The notes: generated from the letters alone by a model not told the origin. A stretch of 64,000 nucleotides of DNA from an uncultured Sphaerochaeta sp. (GCF_963666015.1 NZ_OY762555.1:2604001-2668000); one strand, 5' to 3'. Counted from the stretch's first letter, positions 19,602 to 28,627 are shown. Made by a program: numbers and translations.

Positions 19602-20588
19602 TTAGTGGGTGAGTAAATCTAATTCAGTTTCCAACAGGGGAGAAAAGTCATACACATACTTGTTGTGATAGTTTAGATACTTTTCAGTTCCATCGGGTAT
19701 CATGCTTAGGTGTTTGGTGTCATCAACCCCGAGACGATCATATTCATTGTTATCGAGTTGTTTTGATAACTTGATGGTCCCTTTTGATGGGTCGAATGAG
19801 ATCATTCCCAAGTCGAAGAGTTTGTCGTACAGAGGTGAGAGTATGAGTGCGTTTTTTGGGTCAATTCGCTCATGGTCATCTGCAACTCTCCATGGTTTGA
19901 TATGACTGGCAACAAGTATCTTGGGTTCTTCAATTCCCAATACCGCACAGCTGTTGTTCCAGAGTTCAAGCGCCTGTCGGCGATACGTTTGCTGCACGGT
20001 TCTCTGGATGGTTGTCCCGATACGTGTAGTCGGGATAATTCCCTGATCAAAGCCATAGGGTTGTTCCTGATCAAAGGAATGTTCTTTATCGTAGTACCTG
20101 AAGGGTGGAGTGTATTCATACAGACTGAATTTGGTTTTGCATGGGGTGCCAGGTTCAAAGTACTGAGAAGAGATGGGAATAGCCCGACCGTAGTAGGTGT
20201 AGGGGGTCTTTACCCGATCCCTGACGAATACGAATATTTCGTATTCTCCGGTATTCATCCGTTTCTCGACAAACCGTTGCTTAAGCTGCCCTTCCCAGTA
20301 GAGAACATCGTTGTCGATATGGTCAACATACGGGGTGGCATAGCTCTCTTTCTTCAAATTGATCAGCAATACAATTGCATCCTCCCCAGTTCTTGAAAGC
20401 ACGCCCTTACGCATTGTTGCTACAATGTTCATTTCCATCAGATCAGCAATGTCCTGTAATACATAATGACTCCCGATTGCCAGGTGGGTAATCAATTTCT
20501 GGGAAATTCGGTTTGAGAGCTGCTCTGCCATGAGCCCAGGATACGCCCAAGGGGGGTATCCGTCAATGTTTGTTTTCCAAAGGAGCAT
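19602..20588 (-). CDS. HNH endonuclease with DUF3427-like N-terminal domain
   Basis: About 328 residues. The C-terminal half carries an HNH domain: CAVLGIEEPKILVASHIKPW, then DPKNALILSPLYDKLFDLGMISF, as in restriction-type HNH_2 nucleases. The N-terminal half (about 70-160) has VLLINLKKE, DVLYWEGQ and TPYTYYGRA, which resemble the DUF3427 module found at the end of some restriction helicases; I am less sure of this. No strong ribosome site fixes the start; ATG 20531 (MAEQLSN) is the alternative. It is divergent from the MazG/helicase pair, so the three may form one module. Confidence 0.75.
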   Translation of the reverse strand: MLLWKTNIDGYPPWAYPGLMAEQLSNRISQKLITHLAIGSHYVLQDIADLMEMNIVATMRKGVLSRTGEDAIVLLINLKKESYATPYVDHIDNDVLYWEGQLKQRFVEKRMNTGEYEIFVFVRDRVKTPYTYYGRAIPISSQYFEPGTPCKTKFSLYEYTPPFRYYDKEHSFDQEQPYGFDQGIIPTTRIGTTIQRTVQQTYRRQALELWNNSCAVLGIEEPKILVASHIKPWRVADDHERIDPKNALILSPLYDKLFDLGMISFDPSKGTIKLSKQLDNNEYDRLGVDDTKHLSMIPDGTEKYLNYHNKYVYDFSPLLETELDLLTH

Positions 20589-20622
20589 AATTCCATGCTA
20601 CTATTCCCAGAAGGACAAACCA

Positions 20623-21159
20623 ATGAAAACAATACAGGAACGTATTCACCATATTCAGAAACTACTCCACTTGGATGATGAGCAGATGGCTGAGAAACTT
20701 GGATTAGAAGAAGAGGCATACCAGAGAGGAATTGAAGTTTCTCCCTCTGAATTGCTGGAACTTCTTTGCACTACCTTTGGGGTTTCCCTCTCTTATCTTG
20801 AAGAAGGGAAGGGGAGTGTTTTCCGTGAACGATCACTCCCTGTTTCCGATATTCTCGCCTTCCGGGATGCACGGAACTGGAAACAGTTTCACACTCCCAA
20901 AGACCTGGCAATTTCTCTCAGCCTCGAATCCTCTGAACTACTCGAATGTTTCCAGTGGTCTGGTGAGGATGTGCATGTGGGAAAGAAACAAAAGCAGATG
21001 GAAGAGGAACTGGCTGATATTCTCATCTATTCAGTGTTGTTTGCCGATTCCATTGGGGTTGATATCCCTACAATTATCGAGAAGAAGCTACGTAAGAATG
21101 CAGAGAAGTATGATGTAAAGAAAGCGTATGGATCCGCAAAGAAATACACAGAGCTCTAG
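20623..21159 (+). CDS. MazG-type nucleotide pyrophosphohydrolase with HTH-like N-terminus
   Basis: A 178-residue protein. The C-terminal 100 residues are MazG-like: FRDARNWKQFHTPKDLAISLSLESSELLECFQW gives the ExxE helix and EEELADILIY the ExxD helix that bind magnesium; KLRKNAEKY follows. Such enzymes hydrolyse (d)NTPs to monophosphates. The first 60 residues (QMAEKLGLEEEAYQRG, LLCTTFGVSLSYLEEGKG) look like a Cro/C1 helix-turn-helix, which is not usual for the family. The start has AAGGAC upstream; an in-frame ATG at 20530 lies inside the divergent HNH gene. A DUF2075 helicase gene follows after 61 bases. Confidence 0.82.
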   Translation: MKTIQERIHHIQKLLHLDDEQMAEKLGLEEEAYQRGIEVSPSELLELLCTTFGVSLSYLEEGKGSVFRERSLPVSDILAFRDARNWKQFHTPKDLAISLSLESSELLECFQWSGEDVHVGKKQKQMEEELADILIYSVLFADSIGVDIPTIIEKKLRKNAEKYDVKKAYGSAKKYTEL

Positions 21160-21220
21160 TAATTCCTCACGCGACAATTCTTGGAGTGTGGTACACTAAG
21201 TAGATGCCACGGAGGGTGTG

Positions 21221-23164
21221 ATGCTCGTATACGAAGGTGATAAACAGCAATTCTTGTCCGATGTCCAGGATAATTCAATTGATCAGAAGATTGAAATGAA
21301 CATGTGGAGCAAGCTCCACAGAAGAGTCAGCTCAAGTGAAGAACAGTCCTGGCGTAACTCATTGAATTACATGCAGAATGTGTTACTCGATTCCGAGATT
21401 CCTGACACCTCCGGTGTAGCTATTGAATTTGGAATACCCAATACCAATAAACGAGTCGATTTCATCCTTACTGGTTTGGACCAAGCGAACAAACACAATG
21501 CGGTAATCGTTGAGCTGAAGCAGTGGAGCAAGGTTGAATCTGTTCCCTATGTTGACCAACTGCTGGAGGCTGAGATTATTGATGTACAGACACGTTTCTC
21601 CCATGGTCAGCAAGTAGTGCATCACCCCTCTTACCAAGCATGGTCATATCGCTCCCTTATCTCCAACTTCAATGCAAATGTACACGAGATACCGATTCAC
21701 TTGGAAAGCTGTGCGTATTTGCATAACTATGTACCTCCAGTAGATGATCCTCTGAAGAAGGCTTACTTCCAAAGTATTCTTGAGGAATCCCCAGTATTCT
21801 ATCGCAGTGATGTCAAGAAGTTACGGGACTATATCAAGAAGTACATCCATACAGGGGATGCAAAGCAAACCTTGTACTACATTGATAACGGGGAGATCCG
21901 GCCTTCCAAAAGTTTGCAGGACTCCCTCTCTGCGATGCTGAAAAGGAAAGAGGAGTTCATACTCATCGACGAGCAGAAGATTGTCTATGAACAGATGCTC
22001 TCCTTTGCTCGCAGAAGCAATGAAGATGGAAGGAAACGGGTTTTTATAGTGCAAGGAGGACCCGGGACAGGCAAGACGGTCGTTGCAATCAATCTCTTGG
22101 TGCAGTTGATCAACGATGACCAGGTGTGTGCATACGTGACAAAGAACAGTGCTCCGAGAAAGGTCTTTGAGGCCAAACTACGCTCTGGCGCGTTTAAGAG
22201 AAATAATATCAGCAGCCTATTCAAAGGTTCCACGGCGTTTGTTGAATCAGACACGAATGACTTTGGAACGCTTATCGTTGACGAAGCACATAGGCTCAAT
22301 AAAAGGTCACAACAGGGGCCAAAGGTTACCGGGGAAGATCAGATCAAGGAGATCATCAACGCAAGCAGGTGCAGCGTGTTCTTTATTGATGAAGACCAAC
22401 GCGTAACCGCTCAGGATTATGGTGACCGGTCTCAAATTCTTTATTGGGCCAAAGCTTTCAACGCAGAGGTGCAGGAGGGGAGGCTGCTCTCCCAATTTAG
22501 GTGCAATGGATCTGATGGATATCTTTCTTGGCTTGATGGAGTACTGGGAATCCAGGAAGAGACAGCCAATCCCACCTTGGAAGGCATCGACTATGACTTC
22601 CAGGTAGTGGATGATCCCAATGAACTGCGTAGGCTTATTGAAGAGAGAAATAGGGAAGACGATAAAGCCAGGATTGTAGCAGGGTACTGTTGGGATTGGG
22701 TGAGTAAGAACAATCCAGATTCAGTTCCAGATATTGCCATTGATAACTTCTCCATGTACTGGAACCTCAGCAGTGACGGTACCTATGCAATTTCCAAAGG
22801 ATCAATCAACCAAGTTGGCTGCATTCATACCACCCAAGGACTCGAATTCAGCTATGTTGGGGTGATAATCGGAGATGACCTACGATTTGAGAACGGAAAA
22901 GTCATCTCTGATTACACCAAGCGGGCAAGAACCGACCAATCACTGAAAGGATTGAAAGGACCTATCAAGAAAGGTGATCAGGAGGCAAAGAAAACTGCCG
23001 ATATCATCATACGCAATACCTATCGCACACTCATGAGCCGGGGGATGAAAGGCTGTTATGTCTATTGCACGAATACAGAGCTTGCTCACTTCTTGAAAAC
23101 CAGAATAGCTGGGTATGGAGAAGAAGAGGAAAGTCCCTTGTTGGCAGCTGAAAGGGAAGAATAG
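21221..23164 (+). CDS. PD-(D/E)XK nuclease fused to DUF2075 SF1-type helicase
   Basis: A 647-residue protein. The N-terminal domain shows a PD-(D/E)XK pattern, RVDFILTG (about residue 79) followed by VIVELKQW (about 97). The rest is a P-loop ATPase of the DUF2075 family: QGGPGTGKT (from about residue 278), LIVDEAHRL, FFIDEDQRVT, TTQGLEFSYVGVII and NTYRTLMSRGMKGCYVYC. This suggests a nucleic-acid translocase with its own nuclease. ATG 21221 is better placed than GTG 21218 behind GGAGGG (21211-21216). It follows the MazG gene closely and is probably co-transcribed with it. Relatives are known from accessory and defence regions. Confidence 0.8.
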   Translation: MLVYEGDKQQFLSDVQDNSIDQKIEMNMWSKLHRRVSSSEEQSWRNSLNYMQNVLLDSEIPDTSGVAIEFGIPNTNKRVDFILTGLDQANKHNAVIVELKQWSKVESVPYVDQLLEAEIIDVQTRFSHGQQVVHHPSYQAWSYRSLISNFNANVHEIPIHLESCAYLHNYVPPVDDPLKKAYFQSILEESPVFYRSDVKKLRDYIKKYIHTGDAKQTLYYIDNGEIRPSKSLQDSLSAMLKRKEEFILIDEQKIVYEQMLSFARRSNEDGRKRVFIVQGGPGTGKTVVAINLLVQLINDDQVCAYVTKNSAPRKVFEAKLRSGAFKRNNISSLFKGSTAFVESDTNDFGTLIVDEAHRLNKRSQQGPKVTGEDQIKEIINASRCSVFFIDEDQRVTAQDYGDRSQILYWAKAFNAEVQEGRLLSQFRCNGSDGYLSWLDGVLGIQEETANPTLEGIDYDFQVVDDPNELRRLIEERNREDDKARIVAGYCWDWVSKNNPDSVPDIAIDNFSMYWNLSSDGTYAISKGSINQVGCIHTTQGLEFSYVGVIIGDDLRFENGKVISDYTKRARTDQSLKGLKGPIKKGDQEAKKTADIIIRNTYRTLMSRGMKGCYVYCTNTELAHFLKTRIAGYGEEEESPLLAAEREE

Positions 23165-23319
23165 TATGAGTGGCAGAGAACAGTAGGAAATTTCGAATAT
23201 ATGCTATTGATGAGTAATCGTTCCCAGAATCCCCAATAACTCTCATGAAATCAAGAATATTTTCTTATTTGTTACTCCCAATCTGTTGATTGCATAATAC
23301 TACAACTACTATTATAATA

Positions 23320-23355
23320 TTACAAAAGATTGAAAATAGTGTATAATTAATACTA
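23320..23355 (+). promoter_or_regulatory. hipBA promoter with overlapping partial palindrome
   Basis: TTACAA (23320-23325), 16 bases, TATAAT (23342-23347). Only 7 bases separate the -10 box from the hipB ATG and no ribosome site is visible, so the message may be leaderless. TAGTGTATAATTAATACTA (23337-23355) is a partial palindrome over the -10 and start, a plausible HipB operator. Confidence 0.5.
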
Positions 23356-23663
23356 TGATAACACTTATAAGTCCATCAATAGCCCAGAAGAAGATAGCAC
23401 AGAACTTGAAAGAGCGCAGATTGCAAAAGAACTTGACCCAAGAAGGGTTGTCAGTTCGCTCGGGTGTCCCCCTGGCAACCCTACGTAAGTTTGAACAACA
23501 AGGCGTTATATCTTTTGAATCGCTCTTGAAGCTTATGATGGTGCTGGGGATGTTGGAAGCCATGGTTGAAGCTACTAAGATTTCACACACTTCATTCTCC
23601 TCTATTGATGAAGTCATTGCATTGGAGACTTCCTCAAAGCGGAAGCGGGGAAGGAAAGCATGA
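23355..23663 (+). CDS. hipB: HipB-like antitoxin, XRE helix-turn-helix
   Basis: A 102-residue DNA-binding protein. The XRE domain covers residues 10-65 (AQNLKERRLQKNLTQEGLSV, then GVPLATLRKFEQQG), and the C-terminus is basic (KRKRGRKA). HipB proteins neutralise HipA and repress their own operon. The gene overlaps hipA by 4 bases (ATGA), the normal antitoxin-first order. The promoter lies so close to the ATG that a leaderless message is likely. Confidence 0.87.
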   Translation: MITLISPSIAQKKIAQNLKERRLQKNLTQEGLSVRSGVPLATLRKFEQQGVISFESLLKLMMVLGMLEAMVEATKISHTSFSSIDEVIALETSSKRKRGRKA

Positions 23664-24892
23664 AACCTTACAAAGCGGTGAAGACCCTACTCGTGAAGAT
23701 CGATTTTGGTAATGGAACCATTCCTGTTGGTCGTCTGGCATTGCGAGATCGTCGTATCTACTTCTCTTATGAACTGTCTTTCCTCGAACAAGGCCTTGAA
23801 ATCTCCCCATTCTCTCTTCCCTTGCAAGCAGGTGTGAAGACTTTCGACCATAGTTTGTTTGAAGGATTGCCTGGTGTATTCAATGACAGTCTTCCTGATG
23901 GGTGGGGTAGGCTTCTCCTAGATCGGTTCGTTCGCTCTCAAGGTGTCTTTCCATCAGAGCTTTCTCCCTTGGATCGATTGGCAATGATTGGATCACAAGG
24001 CCTAGGCGCGTTGGTATATGAACCTGAGTATGATGTTCCTTTTGATGGTGGGCCAGTTGACTTGAACATTGTTGCATCACAGGCACAAGAAGTACTTGAG
24101 GGATCCTCCTCAGAGGTTGTAAGCCGTCTTCTTGCGTTGAATGGATCCTCCTCTGGTGCACGGCCAAAGGCATTAATTGGTGTTTCTGAGAACAAAGAGC
24201 GAATTCTGCATGGAAAAGAATCATTTACCGCAGGGTATGAGCCTTGGTTGGTGAAATTTCCAAACACACAAGATGGTATCGATGCTGGTGCTATTGAGTA
24301 TGTGTATGCCTTGATGGCAAAGCAGTCGGGCATACTAATGCCCGAAGTTCACTTGTTCTCAGCCCATGAAGGACCGGGGTATTTTGCTGCCAAGCGGTTT
24401 GATCGAAATGGGGTTAAGCGCTTGCATATGCATACTGCTAGTGGATTGTTACATGCTGATTTTCGCTTTCCCTCACTTGATTACCAAGACTTGCTGAATC
24501 TTACATCCATGTTGACCAGTGATATCCGGGAGGTAGAGAAAATGTATCGTCTTGCAGTATTCAACGTCCTAGCGCATAATCGTGATGACCACGCGAAAAA
24601 CTTTAGCTTCCTCATGGATGCACATGGGAAGTGGACACTTTCTCCGGCCTATGACCTTACCTTCTCCTCCGGTCCAGGAGGGGAGCAAAGTACCATGGTC
24701 ATGGGGGAAGGAAAGTATCCTGATGTAGAGCATCTTCTCAGGTTGGGGCTTAATACCAAGCTTTCAAAGCAGCAGATTACTTCAATCATTAACCAGACTC
24801 GTTCAGCGCTATCAGGGTGGAATACGCTTGCAAGGCAAAATGGCGTAAGCAATGAGAATATATCCTCGATTTCCCAGAAGATCTGTCAGTAA
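23660..24892 (+). CDS. hipA: HipA-like serine/threonine kinase toxin
   Basis: A 410-residue kinase of the HipA family. The N-terminal domain carries GLPGVFNDSLPDGWGRLLLDR. SSSGARPKALIG is the glycine-serine loop, EPWLVKFP has the ATP lysine, and HNRDDHAKNFSF (residues 306-317) holds the catalytic aspartate and asparagine, followed by PAYDLTF with the metal-binding aspartate. All key residues are present, so it should be an active toxin; known HipA proteins phosphorylate glutamyl-tRNA synthetase or related targets. Ribosome site AAGGAAAG. It converges on the DUF2779 gene with 3 bases between stops. Confidence 0.9.
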   Translation: MKPYKAVKTLLVKIDFGNGTIPVGRLALRDRRIYFSYELSFLEQGLEISPFSLPLQAGVKTFDHSLFEGLPGVFNDSLPDGWGRLLLDRFVRSQGVFPSELSPLDRLAMIGSQGLGALVYEPEYDVPFDGGPVDLNIVASQAQEVLEGSSSEVVSRLLALNGSSSGARPKALIGVSENKERILHGKESFTAGYEPWLVKFPNTQDGIDAGAIEYVYALMAKQSGILMPEVHLFSAHEGPGYFAAKRFDRNGVKRLHMHTASGLLHADFRFPSLDYQDLLNLTSMLTSDIREVEKMYRLAVFNVLAHNRDDHAKNFSFLMDAHGKWTLSPAYDLTFSSGPGGEQSTMVMGEGKYPDVEHLLRLGLNTKLSKQQITSIINQTRSALSGWNTLARQNGVSNENISSISQKICQ

Positions 24893-24895
24893 ATC

Positions 24896-26872
24896 CTATC
24901 GGCAGAGGTCTTTCAGTCCTTCCCAGATCATTACCATCGCCATCGTATCCAATTCGCAGTACTTCAGAAGGGCGTTCTGTATTTCGCTACGCTCATAGTC
25001 CGACATCTCCTCAAACTGCATTCTTGCATATGCAGTGAGTGCCGCACCTCCTTCCCTGAGTTCATCATCACTGCTCAAAATATCAAGATCCTTGTCCGAG
25101 ATGTCCTGGAACATCCTTGGTAGCAACTTGTACGGGTCAGTTACCTTTCCATCTTTGATCTTGACCCATTGCCAGTTCTTGAAATTCGTACTCTTGATCC
25201 TTCCCTTCGCACCATAGATTGGCTGTGAATATTTCTCCTGTAATACAACCGAACTGTTCAGAATTGCCGGGAGTACCTGTTTGATGGAATTGGATCCCTT
25301 TGTGGACGGATCATAGTAGTAACGCTTCACTACTTCCCACAGGTCCACCATATCTCGCTCACCGCTCCACTGCTCAGAGGATTTGCCTGTTGCATGGGTA
25401 ATGGATTTGATGAAGCTCTGGAGTTGCTTCCTGTCTGGGATGTCTCTTGTATCAGAGTTGAGTTGCTGATAGATCAAATTGAGGAATGTGTTCTCATGAT
25501 TGGAGTAGCGAAAAATACTTCCCCGGTCATGGTCCAACTGTTCTTTCAATGCCCGTATGAACTCATAGTTGGGAAAAATCCCACGTTCTGTGTTCAGGTA
25601 CTCCCCAGCGTGTTCGACACTCCCATCTTTTTGAACAGTATGATGGGAAAATTGAAACGCCACTCCTTCATAGGGGTGGAGCCCTGCATTGAAGGGGATG
25701 GCTGCCATCGTTGTCTCGAAGTCGATGAAGTGCAGAGGGAAAACCCAGCTGTCCATCTCTCTTTTTAAGTTCTCTCGGTCAAGCCAGGGAGAATCGTCCC
25801 TTGTTTTGTATTTCTGAATCTGCAGCCACTGTCGTTCACTCGCCGAGATTCCTGGTCTTGTATCAGGTCTTGGATGGATGTCACTCTCACTGATGTCATC
25901 CATCTTGATGATACCCTCTTCAATTAGTTCATCCTTTCCCCTGAAGTTCCAGACATCCAAAACCGTTTGGCATGCAAAGTCCTCATCGCTCCATCCCAAA
26001 ACCTCTTTCCAACACTCCTTCTTCCCGCTCTTGAGTCTCTCTTGTGTATTGTCATCGGTTGTGTGGAACTCACATACAGCGCATTTAGAAGCAATGGGGG
26101 TACGGATTTTTGTATCGGTAGCATAAGAATCTGCCAGACGATCAACATATTGGGAGAACTGCAGGGAGGTGTTGTTGACTTCATGTTGCGTCTGATAGAT
26201 TCTCTCGCATTCAGTGTCCACAGGTACGGTGCAGAGAATCGGGGGTGTGAGATCATCTTTTGTAAGGGCCTCTGATATTGAGACAGATTTCCGTCCTGTT
26301 GCATCATGGGTCAGCCGGAACTTTTGGTTCAATCCATCGGTTGGGCAAATAGCTGATTTGTCAGCCATCATAAGATGTGCAGATATCTCATAGTGCGGGA
26401 AAGCTAGGGAAAGTACATATTTCTGGAAGGCAACATCATAGAGATAAGGTTTCCATTTTGCACTGATCGATCCATCTAGCTTGGAAAAAGGGTGTGATTC
26501 TCTTGGATCAAACGATTTTGCCTTCACCTCATAGAGCCTGATCTGAGTTCCCTCCTTGACCAAGATGTCGGCACGGATGAACAGATTCTTTGCTGCAATG
26601 GCTGCTTCATAGAGTATGACACTGTCGGTCTGAAGCAGCTCATTAGTTTCCTCAAGCGCTTTCTTATAGTCCAGTGTCTTGATCTCATGACCACCTGGGA
26701 AATAGCATTTTGCAAGCTCCCCAACCTGAAAGCCCCCATCTGCCAGGGCAAGCAGGAAGCTATCATCAAGATTCTGGTTCGCATAGCTCTCTTTTCCTGT
26801 ATAGAAGAGTTTTGTTGGGCATTCAGTAGCCAGCTTGAATCGGGATTTCGTCAAATACCTTTCTTTTGCCAT
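24896..26872 (-). CDS. DUF2779 protein with RecB-like and DnaQ-like nuclease motifs
   Basis: A 658-residue protein. The N-terminus (YLTKSRFKLATECPTKLFY) and IRADILVKEG followed by LYEVKAKS look like a RecB/Cas4-type nuclease with its D and ExK residues; CAVCEF in the middle may be a further metal ligand. The C-terminal half (about 380-650) has HFIDFETTMAAIP, RYSNHENTFLN and YCELDTMAMVMIW, the DEDD pattern of RNase H-fold exonucleases. The double nuclease arrangement is that of DUF2779, whose function is not settled. ATG 26872 has GGAG upstream; ATG 26887 is an alternative. Confidence 0.75.
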   Translation of the reverse strand: MAKERYLTKSRFKLATECPTKLFYTGKESYANQNLDDSFLLALADGGFQVGELAKCYFPGGHEIKTLDYKKALEETNELLQTDSVILYEAAIAAKNLFIRADILVKEGTQIRLYEVKAKSFDPRESHPFSKLDGSISAKWKPYLYDVAFQKYVLSLAFPHYEISAHLMMADKSAICPTDGLNQKFRLTHDATGRKSVSISEALTKDDLTPPILCTVPVDTECERIYQTQHEVNNTSLQFSQYVDRLADSYATDTKIRTPIASKCAVCEFHTTDDNTQERLKSGKKECWKEVLGWSDEDFACQTVLDVWNFRGKDELIEEGIIKMDDISESDIHPRPDTRPGISASERQWLQIQKYKTRDDSPWLDRENLKREMDSWVFPLHFIDFETTMAAIPFNAGLHPYEGVAFQFSHHTVQKDGSVEHAGEYLNTERGIFPNYEFIRALKEQLDHDRGSIFRYSNHENTFLNLIYQQLNSDTRDIPDRKQLQSFIKSITHATGKSSEQWSGERDMVDLWEVVKRYYYDPSTKGSNSIKQVLPAILNSSVVLQEKYSQPIYGAKGRIKSTNFKNWQWVKIKDGKVTDPYKLLPRMFQDISDKDLDILSSDDELREGGAALTAYARMQFEEMSDYERSEIQNALLKYCELDTMAMVMIWEGLKDLCR

Positions 26873-27245
26873 TATGGTTTTCTCCATATGTTAGTCACGG
26901 CATAGTATACAGCATTCGAGCATACATCTGAGAGGAATCCCATATATGTGTCTCTCTGATATTACTGTTATTAGAGTAATTGACGGGGAAGGGTGAATCA
27001 TCTGTTTGGATGATTGTTGAAACCCATATTGAGAATCATTGCCCTGCTTGGATTAATGAAGGTGCTGAGCTATGAGAGTAGTGTATGGTTTTTCTTGCTG
27101 GTGACCATAAATAGAAAAATTCGCCATACAAGACAAATTATCGATTTTATTGTTAAAAGTACGCCATAGCGAACAAATATGCATAGGTGCAAGAAAAAGT
27201 GCTCTATGGAAGACACATAGCCAGGAGGAATCAGATGGAGAGAAC
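26873..27245. other. 373-base non-coding stretch with paired CGCCATA repeats
   Basis: No convincing gene lies here. TCGCCATACAAGACAAATTA (27121-27140) and ACGCCATAGCGAACAAATAT (27161-27180) are related direct repeats exactly 40 bases apart, sharing CGCCATA and ACAAAT. The stretch holds the 3' end region of the AAA ATPase gene and the promoter region of the DUF2779 gene, both on the minus strand. Confidence 0.4.
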
Positions 27246-28454
27246 CTACCACTCTCGAATGAGAAAGTCCTCCAGATGCATAATTTGAATCCCGTTTTCA
27301 TTTCCTTCCGCTAAGTCATCAAACGTTACTACCCACTTGGGGTAGTGATCCTTTATTTCCATAAGGTTGCCAATTCCTCTGTTTGATGTCTCCGGAAGAT
27401 TTCTGCAGACTTGGATATAGAGCCTCTCTTCTGGCTTCTCAGCGACAAAATCAATTTCTTTGGTACCATTCTTTCCAATGTAAACAGTAAAACCTCGCCG
27501 CCTGAGCTCTAGATAGACGATATTCTCCATCATGGAAGCAAGAGATGTAGCGTTATATCCCATCAGACAGTACTTGAGAGAAGCGTCTGCAAGGTAAAAT
27601 TTTTCTTGGGTTTTCAAAACCATTTTTCCCTGTAAGTCATATCGTTTGCACCGATAAATAATGAAAGCCTTTTCCAACCAGTCCAGATAATCATAGATGC
27701 TCTCCACACTCAGTTTCCGTCCTTCATTCTTAAGGAACTTAATAATTGCGTGAGCAGAAAATGTTTTTCCTACATTTTCAATCACGTAGAGGACTGTACG
27801 ATTGAAAAGGTCTTGGTTTTTAATCTGATGACGACGAGCAATATCATTCGTTACAACCGAATTGTAGATCCCTTCCACAATCTGATAGATTGTTTCTTGA
27901 GAGAAATCTGATAGTGCGGTAACAGGAAAACCGCCGCCCTTGATGTATGCAACCAGCAATTCTCTCGGGGTGAGTGTGCTCATCGATTTGAAACGAAGAT
28001 ACTCTCGGAAAGACAAGGTATATACAGGGATTTCAATATACCTCCCAGAGAGATAGGAAGAAATTTCCGAAGACATCAACTTGGAATTTGATCCAGTTAT
28101 ATAAATATCTACTGGATATTTCTCAAATATATCGTTGACTGCCTTCTCCCAACCTTCAATCTCTTGAACTTCATCAAGCAAAAGATAACATGTGGTATCT
28201 GTACGTATCTGCTGTATCAAATCTTCATACATATGTACTGCGGTGAAACCTTCATCAATTTCCATCTGTGTATACCGTCGATACACAATGGAATCATGAG
28301 GAACGTTTTTTTGTATCAATAATTTGCTGAACATTGAAAATATAGTAGATTTTCCAGATCGTCTGATACCTGCCAGAATCTTTACTACAGGTACGTCGAT
28401 ATAAGATTCCAAGGTAGACAAGTACGTTGGCCGGGGTACAATAGTATCTTTCAT
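27246..28454 (-). CDS. AAA ATPase with DUF4143 C-terminal domain
   Basis: A 402-residue ATPase of the AAA_14/DUF4143 family. Walker A is GIRRSGKST (residues 29-37), Walker B is CYLLLDEVQEI near residue 95, and ITGSNSKLMSSEISSYLSGRY is the sensor stretch. The C-terminal DUF4143 part ends with RGFTVYIGKNGTKEIDFVAEK, a restriction-like D/ExK pattern. These genes are common in anaerobes and archaea, often as mobile singletons, and their role is not established. The gene is more A+T-rich than its neighbours, and TATAAT lies only 6 bases before its ATG. Recent acquisition is possible. Confidence 0.82.
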   Translation of the reverse strand: MKDTIVPRPTYLSTLESYIDVPVVKILAGIRRSGKSTIFSMFSKLLIQKNVPHDSIVYRRYTQMEIDEGFTAVHMYEDLIQQIRTDTTCYLLLDEVQEIEGWEKAVNDIFEKYPVDIYITGSNSKLMSSEISSYLSGRYIEIPVYTLSFREYLRFKSMSTLTPRELLVAYIKGGGFPVTALSDFSQETIYQIVEGIYNSVVTNDIARRHQIKNQDLFNRTVLYVIENVGKTFSAHAIIKFLKNEGRKLSVESIYDYLDWLEKAFIIYRCKRYDLQGKMVLKTQEKFYLADASLKYCLMGYNATSLASMMENIVYLELRRRGFTVYIGKNGTKEIDFVAEKPEERLYIQVCRNLPETSNRGIGNLMEIKDHYPKWVVTFDDLAEGNENGIQIMHLEDFLIREW

Positions 28455-28588
28455 ATACCTATTATACTCGACAATTATCTAAGAATTCATATTTTTTATC
28501 GAAATTAGATAAAAACTATGATAATAAACAAAGTTTTTACTGAATTTAAATAAAAAGTATTATAGTTGAATGAGTATTACCACACGTA

Positions 28589-28617
28589 TCTCCCAAAGAT
28601 TGTGAATCCTTGGGAGA
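28589..28617 (-). terminator. Hairpin downstream of the vWA gene
   Basis: TCTCCCAA (28589-28596) pairs with TTGGGAGA (28610-28617), 8 bp with a 13-base loop, about 11 bases past the vWA stop on the minus strand. No T run follows, so termination is uncertain. Confidence 0.4.
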
Positions 28618-28627
28618 TGCATACTCT

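Noticed and set aside
26873..27301. Short minus-strand open frames in the CGCCATA region as a decayed gene
   Set aside because: The possible peptides match nothing I recognise and the frames are short; I treat the stretch as non-coding.
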